DNA from: CAZNYG01 sp964577205
GTDB taxonomy: Bacteria > Elusimicrobiota > Endomicrobiia > Endomicrobiales > CAIRNS01
Direction: 5' to 3'
Length of the DNA: 14,117 nucleotides
NCBI GenBank assembly: GCA_964577205.1
Contig: CAZNYG010000054.1
Coordinates: forward strand, 1 to 14,117
A program made the translations under genes and the position numbers. Below the pieces are notes generated by a model. The model had not been told where the DNA came from, did no database searches, and saw nothing but the letters and a program-made list of their open reading frames with translations. Of the stretch, positions 7,460-12,547 are shown in pieces. Position 1 is the stretch's first letter; the number at the start of each line of letters is the position of its first letter.

Positions 7460-7984
7460 TTACTTCTGTTCTTCCGCCGCGGGAACCTCGGGCGCTTCTT
7501 CAGCGGGGGCTTCCGCATCTTCGGCGGCCCTGGCGGAGGATTTCTCTTCCACGACCGAGACTTTCACCTTGGCTATGACCTCGGGATGCAGGCGGATATC
7601 CACAGTGTACGCGCCCAGTTCCTTGATGGGTTCCGGAAGCAGTACCGAGTGTTTTTCCACTTCAAGCCCGTTCTCTTTAATAAGGTTCGCTATCATTGAG
7701 TTGCTGACGGAACCGAACAGCTTGCCGGCGTCTCCCACCTTGACTGAGACGGTCAGCGACAGTTTTTCCAGTTTTTCGGCCAGCTCTTTTGCCGCGGCGA
7801 TGATCTGATCCCTTTCTTTCGCCAGTTTCACCTTTTCGCGTTCCCACAGCTTAAGGTTCTGCGGGGTCGCCTCCATGGCGAGGCTGCGCGGGATGAGATA
7901 ATTGCGGGCAAAGCCGGGAGCGACCTCACGGACGTCTCCCTGCCGGCCTACGTTCGTGATATCGGAACGTAGAATAACTTTCAT
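7460..7984 (-). CDS. rplI: 50S ribosomal protein bL9
   Basis: bL9 binds 23S rRNA near the L1 stalk and helps keep reading frame. The N-terminal RNA-binding domain is clear (MKVILRSDITNVGRQGDV, then APGFARNYLIPR), followed by the long connecting helix and the C-terminal domain to about residue 148. The protein is 174 residues, about 25 longer than usual, because of an acidic alanine/glutamate/proline tail after residue 148. AAGGAG stands six bases before the ATG. The gene follows rpsR by 13 bp and is the last gene before a strong stem-loop. Confidence 0.97.
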   Translation of the reverse strand: MKVILRSDITNVGRQGDVREVAPGFARNYLIPRSLAMEATPQNLKLWEREKVKLAKERDQIIAAAKELAEKLEKLSLTVSVKVGDAGKLFGSVSNSMIANLIKENGLEVEKHSVLLPEPIKELGAYTVDIRLHPEVIAKVKVSVVEEKSSARAAEDAEAPAEEAPEVPAAEEQK

Positions 7985-7997
7985 ATTGGTCTCCTTG

Positions 7998-8309
7998 TTA
8001 AATTACGGTGAACGGTATGAGCGCGAGCATGCGGGCCCGTTTAATGGCCGTGCCCAGGCTGCGCTGGTGTTTCGCGCAGGTCCCGGTGATGCGTCCGGAA
8101 AGGACTTTGCCGCGTTCGGTGATGAACGTGCGCAAAAGGCTGACGTTCTTATAATCTATCTCGATCTTGTCCGCGCAGAAACGGCATACTTTGCGGCGGG
8201 CAGGGCCGCCGCGGCGGAAACGTCCGCCTCCGGGGCCGCCGGCACCCGGACGGGGGCGCTGCTGGAAACTTCCTGAAGGTCTGTTATGGTGAGGCGTTGG
8301 TCCTGGCAT
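7998..8309 (-). CDS. rpsR: 30S ribosomal protein bS18 (zinc-ligand form)
   Basis: bS18 pairs with bS6 on the platform of the small ribosomal subunit. The core runs from about residue 38 (RRKVCRFC) to the end (IKRARMLALIPF). Four possible zinc ligands are kept, C42, C45, C78 and H81, in the CxxC...CxKH arrangement of zinc-binding bS18 forms that E. coli has lost. The first 35 residues are a glycine/proline/arginine-rich extension likely to be disordered. AGGAG lies seven bases from the ATG, so the extended start is well supported. The 70-bp gap to ssb shows only a small palindrome (GATCT-C-AGATC, 8338-8348) and degenerate AT-rich words. Confidence 0.97.
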   Translation of the reverse strand: MPGPTPHHNRPSGSFQQRPRPGAGGPGGGRFRRGGPARRKVCRFCADKIEIDYKNVSLLRTFITERGKVLSGRITGTCAKHQRSLGTAIKRARMLALIPFTVI

Positions 8310-8379
8310 CTTATGACTCCTGTTATTTGAAATTGCGGATCTCAGATCGCGAATTACAATTCAATTCCCTGCGTTGCCG

Positions 8380-8832
8380 CTAAAAGGGGATCTCTTCGTC
8401 GTCCACTACGGGGGTTTCCTGCGACGGGGCGGGCGCGGACGGCCCGGGTTCGTGACCGGCATCCGGTTCGTTGTCGCTGGTCACCTTGGAAAGGAACTGC
8501 ACGCGCCTGGCGATGACTTCAAGGGTGTTGCGTTTCTGGCCTTCCTTGGTCTCCCACTGGCGGCTCTGCAGGCGCCCTTCAACGTGAACGGCAAGCCCTT
8601 TTTTCAGTCTTTCACCGCAGCGGCTGGCAGCTTCGCCCCAAACGACAATGGGGACGAACGACGTGTCGTCCTGCCAGGTCCCGGCGGTATCCTTATAGCG
8701 GCGGTTGACCGCGATATCGATCCGGCAGACCGCCTGTCCTTTAGCGGTAAAACGGACTTCTGGATCGCGGGTCAGACGGCCGACCAGCGTGACGCTATTC
8801 TGCTCCGGCAGTCGAAGGCTTGTCTGATTCAT
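8380..8832 (-). CDS. ssb: Single-stranded DNA-binding protein
   Basis: SSB coats single-stranded DNA during replication and repair. Residues about 12-115 form the OB fold (NSVTLVGRLTRDPEVRF, then VPIVVWGEAA, then VEGRLQSRQWE). A proline-rich linker follows, ending in the acidic tip DDEEIPF, the docking peptide for partner proteins. At 150 residues the length is typical. AGGAGG precedes the ATG by about eight bases. The gene starts inside rpsF, with a 38-bp overlap, so the two proteins should be made together. Location between the S6 and S18 genes is the classic arrangement. Confidence 0.97.
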   Translation of the reverse strand: MNQTSLRLPEQNSVTLVGRLTRDPEVRFTAKGQAVCRIDIAVNRRYKDTAGTWQDDTSFVPIVVWGEAASRCGERLKKGLAVHVEGRLQSRQWETKEGQKRNTLEVIARRVQFLSKVTSDNEPDAGHEPGPSAPAPSQETPVVDDEEIPF

Positions 8833-9232
8833 TGGGTTTTACCTCCTGGGGAGCCGGTTGGGCAGGCTCTGTCGCCGGAACAGCACCAGCGGGAGCAGCA
8901 GCGGCAGCGGCGGCGGCGGGCGCGGCAACAGGTTTCTGGACCTTCTTTTTCTCCACCTTTACCGTGAGATACCGGATAACCGGATCGTTCACCTTATAGA
9001 AGTTCTCGATCGAACTTACCATGGCGCCGGTCCCGGAGAGTTCCATGTAAACGTAGCTTCCTTCGCGGAACTTCTTGATCGGATACGACAGGCGTTTGCG
9101 GCCGAGCTGCTGGACAACCCCGATCTTTCCATCAGAGCTATCGACGATCTTCTTTACTTTTTCGATGAGTTCATCGATCTTTTCGGCAGGGAGTTCAGGC
9201 GAGCAGATAAACGTGCTTTCATACAGTGCCAT
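8795..9232 (-). CDS. rpsF: 30S ribosomal protein bS6
   Basis: bS6 binds bS18 and the central domain of 16S rRNA. The family opening ALYESTFICSPEL is at the N-terminus, and the core ends near residue 95 (PVIRYLTVKVEKK). A tail of about 50 residues, very rich in alanine and proline, follows and is probably disordered. The start is the ATG at 9232, placed eight bases after a perfect AGGAGG. An upstream in-frame ATG at 9331 would translate the leader into sequence unlike any S6, so I rejected it. First gene of the rpsF-ssb-rpsR-rplI operon. Regulation by an S6:S18 feedback element in the leader is plausible. Confidence 0.97.
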   Translation of the reverse strand: MALYESTFICSPELPAEKIDELIEKVKKIVDSSDGKIGVVQQLGRKRLSYPIKKFREGSYVYMELSGTGAMVSSIENFYKVNDPVIRYLTVKVEKKKVQKPVAAPAAAAAAAAPAGAVPATEPAQPAPQEVKPNESDKPSTAGAE

Positions 9233-9238
9233 TAATGA

Positions 9239-9246
9239 CACCTCCT
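9239..9246 (-). promoter_or_regulatory. Strong Shine-Dalgarno of rpsF
   Basis: AGGAGGTG on the minus strand, six to eight bases before the ATG at 9232. It decides the rpsF start against the longer upstream frame. Confidence 0.9.
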
Positions 9247-9256
9247 TTCTGGATTT

Positions 9257-9307
9257 CCTTCCGCCAAAAGACGGAAGGTTCAGCCCTTCCTCACGCAACG
9301 GGAAGAG
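9257..9307 (-). promoter_or_regulatory. rpsF leader with mutually exclusive hairpins
   Basis: Read on the minus strand, four complementary blocks follow one another: A (9300-9307, CUCUUCCC), B (9284-9292, GAGGAAGGG), C (9272-9278, CCUUCCG) and D (9257-9263, CGGAAGG). A can pair with B (seven pairs, ten-base loop) while C pairs with D (seven pairs, eight-base loop). Alternatively B can pair with C (six pairs, six-base loop), which would break both. The C-D hairpin ends 10 bases before the Shine-Dalgarno. An S6:S18-responsive leader is known in many bacteria; whether this is one is inference. Confidence 0.5.
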
Positions 9308-9321
9308 CAAAGTCATAGAAA

Positions 9322-9362
9322 ATGTTAGCAAATTTATTACATATTAGCAAATGCGCTGACAA
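9322..9362 (-). promoter_or_regulatory. Promoter region of the rpsF operon
   Basis: On the minus strand TTGTCA (9357-9362) and TAATAA (9334-9339) are separated by 17 bp. A second possible pair, TTGCTA (9345-9350) and TAACAT (9322-9327), also has 17 bp. The two overlap because of a 12-bp direct repeat, ATRTTAGCAAAT, at 9322-9333 and 9341-9352. Transcription would start near 9315-9328 and give a leader of about 85-95 bases. Confidence 0.55.
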
Positions 9363-9430
9363 CGACATTGCCATTGTTTCCCTCAACTTGTTCTCCCCTC
9401 CTCCTGCCCTTCTTCCCCGCGCGTTCGGTT

Positions 9431-9468
9431 GTCAATTGTTCATTAGTCAAAAACGTCCCGTATTTTCC
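9431..9468. repeat. Direct repeat, left copy, bracketing the accessory block
   Basis: This 38-bp stretch matches 12510-12547 at 31 of 38 positions in the same orientation. It lies directly after the stop of the DUF4143 ATPase gene. The core on the minus strand is GGGACGTTYYTRACTAATG followed by AACWATTGAC. Part of it can be read as three loose heptamers (GTCAATT, GTTCATT, AGTCAAA). The remaining spacer toward rpsF (9363-9430) is pyrimidine-rich and shows nothing further. Confidence 0.6.
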
Positions 9469-9469
9469 T

Positions 9470-10768
9470 TTAAAAATAGCACACCGGAGCAAACAGGATC
9501 TCTGTGTTCCCTGTTTTTGCGATGCCCCAATAATTCTTTGTTAAAAGGATCCCGCGCTTTGGTTTAAAAGATTCGATAAAGCTCATCATCCCTCGAGGGA
9601 TCCTTGGCTCCGCGTATGAAGTGTATTTTACTTCAACAGGAATGGCCTTTTCGTTCTGCTTGATTATAAAATCGACCTCCGCGCCTGCTTTTGTCCGCCA
9701 GAAATGAATGTGGGCCATCTCGCTTTTATGCTGATGAAGCCGTAGAAACACCGCGTTCTCAACCAGTGAGCCGCCGTCAGAGCGTTGTTCAGGGCCTGTC
9801 ATGTTTTCAACCAGATAATTCCTGAAGCCCGTATCATAAAAATATATCTTCGGGTTCTTCACCAGTTCTTTCTGCCTGTTGGTGAAGAACGGTATCACTT
9901 CCGAGCAGACATATGTTTCTTCAAGCACCGCCAAATGTTTCTTCAACTGCCTGAAATCAAGCATGGCCGCCTGCGCCAGATTCTTAAACACAACAATCTG
10001 TCCGCTTTGGACAGCCAGATGACGGGAAAGAAGATATAGATTTCTTTCCGTGTCAAGCTCGAGCAATCCTTTAATGTCTTTCAGCACATAGTTGCTGTAA
10101 ATATCACCAAGAATTTTTGTCCGCTCATTATCGTTGCGGGCAAGAACCACGGCGGGATACCCGCCCCACACGCAATAGCGTTCGTAGTGACGGATCATCT
10201 CTTCGCAGAACGGGTCTTCGCTTTGTTTGACAGCCACTCGTTTTTCAGCCAGCCAGCTGTCAATAACATCCGCGCCTTTAGCATACAGATTCTCCATCCT
10301 TCTGCTTTTACTTTTCAGATACTCTTTGAAACTGAAAGGGTAAAGATGAAAGGTAAGCACCCTCCCCACCATGTACTTCCCGACTTGCGCCTTTATTTCC
10401 AGAGATGATGAACCGGTAATAATTATTTTTATATTCTTTATGGTGTCGAAAATTAGCTTCAATTTCTGCCCGCCCTCTTCGGCGTACTGAAATTCATCAA
10501 GCAGAAGCCAGGTTTTATGCTTAATATTTTCTACCGGAAATGATTCCACAAATGCGACAGGATCGCTTTCAAACTGGTTTAAAAGACGCCTGTCTTCAAA
10601 AGTAACGGAATGGATATTGCGGGGCGGGACCCCGGCGATCCTGATCAAATGTTCTTTTAACATTTCAAGGAATGTGGTTTTGCCCGCCTGCCGCGGGCCG
10701 ACTATCGCCAAAAACTCTTTTCTTCCAAGATAAGGTTTTATCCGTTCGGCAAGATCTCTTTCGATCAT
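9470..10768 (-). CDS. AAA-type ATPase with C-terminal DUF4143 domain
   Basis: Belongs to the widespread family of AAA_14/DUF4143 proteins of unknown cellular role. The 432 residues carry Walker A GPRQAGKT (24-31), Walker B WLLLDEFQ (87-94) and a sensor-like IIITGSSS (115-122). The DUF4143 region runs from about 200 to 420. Its end has the nuclease-like pattern AEVDFII (363-369) plus IPVEVKY (376-382), which recalls PDDEXK folds; activity cannot be judged from this. Length is typical. A weak AGGT lies about nine bases before the ATG, and a near-consensus promoter stands just upstream. The gene appears more AT-rich than the ribosomal genes next to it and has no functional link to them, consistent with horizontal arrival. 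Members are often found in accessory regions, but no substrate is established. Confidence 0.9.
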   Translation of the reverse strand: MIERDLAERIKPYLGRKEFLAIVGPRQAGKTTFLEMLKEHLIRIAGVPPRNIHSVTFEDRRLLNQFESDPVAFVESFPVENIKHKTWLLLDEFQYAEEGGQKLKLIFDTIKNIKIIITGSSSLEIKAQVGKYMVGRVLTFHLYPFSFKEYLKSKSRRMENLYAKGADVIDSWLAEKRVAVKQSEDPFCEEMIRHYERYCVWGGYPAVVLARNDNERTKILGDIYSNYVLKDIKGLLELDTERNLYLLSRHLAVQSGQIVVFKNLAQAAMLDFRQLKKHLAVLEETYVCSEVIPFFTNRQKELVKNPKIYFYDTGFRNYLVENMTGPEQRSDGGSLVENAVFLRLHQHKSEMAHIHFWRTKAGAEVDFIIKQNEKAIPVEVKYTSYAEPRIPRGMMSFIESFKPKRGILLTKNYWGIAKTGNTEILFAPVCYF

Positions 10769-10806
10769 AATTTTTACCTCGCTATTATTGCATTATATGC
10801 ATTAAT

Positions 10807-10835
10807 AGTATAGCTATTATTGTATGTTTCGTCAA
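10807..10835 (-). promoter_or_regulatory. Sigma-70-like promoter with palindromes, for the DUF4143 ATPase
   Basis: TTGACG (10830-10835) and TATACT (10807-10812) on the minus strand are exactly 17 bp apart, close to consensus. Transcription would start near 10800, about 31 bases before the ATG. Inverted arms AATAG/CTATT surround the -10 box, and TGCATTA occurs twice between the start point and the gene, so a regulator could bind here. Confidence 0.7.
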
Positions 10836-10868
10836 GGATCAAGGGGTCACTCTGAACCTGCCCCGGTT

Positions 10869-10988
10869 TCAGGCAACTTTCAGTGAAACGCCTAAAGAAT
10901 GTATTATATCCATGATAGTTGAAAACTTTGGGTCGCCATCCGGGGATAGCGCTTTATATAAATGTTCCCTGTTCATACAATCAGCCAT
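10869..10988 (-). pseudogene. Remnant of a HigA-like addiction-module antidote gene (C-terminal end only)
   Basis: The 39-codon frame contains REHLYKALSPDGDPKFSTI followed by LGVSLKV, the characteristic C-terminal third of HigA-like antidote proteins of toxin-antitoxin modules. Those proteins are usually about 100 residues and have a complete helix-turn-helix. Here the first DNA-binding helices are missing, and the upstream bases code for the neighbouring 117-residue protein in another frame. The ATG at 10988 has GGAG at a good distance and overlaps the neighbour's stop by 8 bp, so a small protein could still be made. No toxin gene is visible nearby. I call it a truncated relic; a functional miniprotein is less likely. 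Confidence 0.7.
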
Positions 10989-11334
10989 TATTCTTTCTCC
11001 GCTTTGGTGCTTTTTGTCCCTGCGGTTGATCCCACATGTTTCGATATGCGTAAACATACTCGGCTGTTTCTGCTGGATCTATTTCATAATAGTATCTGCA
11101 CAGCCTTTTGTACATCTTAAGCATATTATTGTCAAAACAAAAATCAAGCATACCATCAAGAGCGTGTTCAATGCGGTTTCTATCCCGGCTCTGAGAAACG
11201 ATTATCGCATCAACATCCTGAGAATATTCAGCCACGGCCTGCCCGGCAAGATCATTAATGCTTTTAGCCAACTGCTTGATCGTTTGAAAAGACCTGTCAT
11301 TTTCAAAATTTTTAATACTTTTCTTTGACATCAT
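10981..11334 (-). CDS. Unrecognised 117-residue protein, partner gene of the YhcG-like nuclease
   Basis: I do not recognise this family. The protein is probably mostly helical. It has a charged, lysine-rich N-terminus and an unusual middle, DGMLDFCFDNNMLKMYKRLC, followed by RYYYEIDPAETAEYVYAYRN, rich in tyrosine. There is no signal peptide or membrane segment, and it ends in a basic stretch (KAPKRRKN). It starts 23 bp inside the 3' end of the nuclease gene, with AAGGAG upstream, so the two are probably translated together. Two consecutive ATGs (11334 and 11331) are possible starts. A role tied to the nuclease, such as a regulator or subunit, is only inferred from the overlap. Confidence 0.7.
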   Translation of the reverse strand: MMSKKSIKNFENDRSFQTIKQLAKSINDLAGQAVAEYSQDVDAIIVSQSRDRNRIEHALDGMLDFCFDNNMLKMYKRLCRYYYEIDPAETAEYVYAYRNMWDQPQGQKAPKRRKNNG

Positions 11335-12370
11335 TGCCTTCGAGCTCCTTGAGTCCCTTAACTAATTCATTTTTAAGAACCGCTTCGCTGGGAAGAAATA
11401 GTTTGTATTGGCTTGCCAGAATCGTTTTATTATTCTCCGGCAGGGAAAACTTAACTACTGCTTTGTTTCTATCAGCAGAAAGAAGAATGCCGATCGTAGG
11501 GTTTTCGTCCTGCAGCTTTTGAGTGCGGTCATAATAATTAACATACATTTGCAACTGGCCCAGGTCCTGGTGGGTCAATTTATGGGTTTTCAGTTCGATA
11601 ATTACAAAACAGCACAGAAGCCTGTTATAAAATACCAGGTCCGCAAAAAAATCGTCGCCATCCAGATGTATTCTTTGCTGCCGCGCGACAAATGCGAATC
11701 CGTCGCCCGCCTCCAGCAAAAACTCCTGCAAGTGGGTAATTATTGCCTGTTCCAGGTCTTTTTCATAGTAGGCGGCTTCCCGCTTGAGTCCTAAGAATTC
11801 GAGATACATGGGTTCTTTGAGAATGTCGGCAGGTTTTTCAGGCTGCTGTTCGCCCCGAGCCACCGCCAAAACCCGTTCCTTATCATTGCTTAACAGCAGC
11901 CGTTCATATAATTGGCTGTTTATCTGCCGTTCCAGTTGACGGGCCGTCCAGTTGTTCTTAGTCGCTTCGGCTATGTAGTACTCTCTTTTTCCACTGTTTT
12001 CCAACGGTAACAACAACTTGTAATGCGTCCAGCTGAATTGCGTCCGCAGTGCGGACGCAATTGGGAATTCTTTATAGAACTGACGGCAACGCTCCAGTTG
12101 CCTGACAGAAAAACTTGTACCGTACTCCGGTTCCAATTCTTGCGAAAGACTTTTTATCAAATATGTTCCATATTCCGCCCGTTCTTTGCCCTGCTGCTCT
12201 TCTTCAAAGATGGTTTTGCCGATATTCCAGTACATTAAAACCCGATGGAAATCAACTGCCCGCAGAGCATTTTGCTGAGCATCAGCAATAATACTCTTTA
12301 TCTGGTTTAAAAAGTCCGGGCGAATATGATACATTGCTCCGGGATATCCTATCCTCAGCGACCCTGTCAT
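11312..12370 (-). CDS. yhcG: YhcG-family (DUF1016) PDDEXK nuclease-domain protein with transposase-like N-terminus
   Basis: YhcG-type proteins are predicted nucleases of the PDDEXK superfamily that occur in accessory DNA; their target is not settled. Residues about 20-175 match the N-terminal DUF1016 domain (AVDFHRVLMYWNIGKTI, then EEEQQGKERAEYG). Residues 185-335 match the nuclease domain: D244 in FFADLVFYN, E259 and K261 in IIELKTH, and Q272 in LGQLQMY, so the catalytic set looks intact. The first 16 residues (MTGSLRIGYPGAMYHI) are not YhcG-like but closely resemble the opening of RAYT transposases. AAGGAG five bases before the ATG at 12370 supports that start. The alternative ATG at 12334 has GGAG too close to it. 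The gene overlaps the 117-residue partner by 23 bp. Confidence 0.9.
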   Translation of the reverse strand: MTGSLRIGYPGAMYHIRPDFLNQIKSIIADAQQNALRAVDFHRVLMYWNIGKTIFEEEQQGKERAEYGTYLIKSLSQELEPEYGTSFSVRQLERCRQFYKEFPIASALRTQFSWTHYKLLLPLENSGKREYYIAEATKNNWTARQLERQINSQLYERLLLSNDKERVLAVARGEQQPEKPADILKEPMYLEFLGLKREAAYYEKDLEQAIITHLQEFLLEAGDGFAFVARQQRIHLDGDDFFADLVFYNRLLCCFVIIELKTHKLTHQDLGQLQMYVNYYDRTQKLQDENPTIGILLSADRNKAVVKFSLPENNKTILASQYKLFLPSEAVLKNELVKGLKELEGNDVKEKY

Positions 12371-12391
12371 GGGATCTCCTTAAGATATGCA

Positions 12392-12423
12392 GGCAGTTCT
12401 TTTTGGGCATCAAAAAAACTGCC
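12392..12423 (-). other. Hairpin in the yhcG leader
   Basis: GGCAGTT followed by T's (12412-12423) pairs with its complement at 12392-12403 to give about 12 pairs, including one G-U, around an eight-base loop. No T tract follows it in the direction of transcription, so it does not look like a terminator. It starts where the proposed transcript would start and ends 14 bases before the Shine-Dalgarno. Confidence 0.5.
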
Positions 12424-12432
12424 CTCTATATG

Positions 12433-12463
12433 TATATACGGAGCAGCTCCGGATTTTGTGCAA
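12433..12463 (-). promoter_or_regulatory. Possible promoter of yhcG with palindrome in a 19-bp spacer
   Basis: On the minus strand TTGCAC (12458-12463) and TATATA (12433-12438) are 19 bp apart. The spacer begins next to the -10 box with the 13-bp palindrome CGGAGC-A-GCTCCG (12439-12451). Over-long spacers with a dyad are typical of MerR-controlled promoters, but no MerR-type gene is in this window. The region between yhcG and the glycoside hydrolase gene holds nothing else that codes. Confidence 0.35.
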
Positions 12464-12509
12464 AATATTTTTGGGTCACCCCCCCATGCCCCCCTTCACG
12501 CATTTGTCT

Positions 12510-12547
12510 GTCAATAGTTCATTAGTTAGGAACGTCCCTGATTTCCC
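12510..12547. repeat. Direct repeat, right copy, bracketing the accessory block
   Basis: Matches 9431-9468 at 31 of 38 positions, same orientation, about 3.08 kb away. It covers the last codons and stop of the glycoside hydrolase gene. Loose similarity (G-rich on the minus strand) continues for about 25 bp beyond the 38. Confidence 0.6.

Noticed and set aside
6445..7578. Plus-strand frame of 377 codons across dnaB, the octamer repeat and rplI
   Set aside because: It crosses a terminator and a repeat array and is an antisense shadow of dnaB and rplI.
9233..9331. 33-codon N-terminal extension of the rpsF frame
   Set aside because: It translates the leader hairpins, while a perfect AGGAGG points to the ATG at 9232.
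10989..11057. Extension of the antidote relic upstream to the ATG at 11057
   Set aside because: The added 23 residues are the out-of-frame reading of the 117-residue gene and do not resemble an antidote; the ATG at 10988 has the better ribosome binding site.
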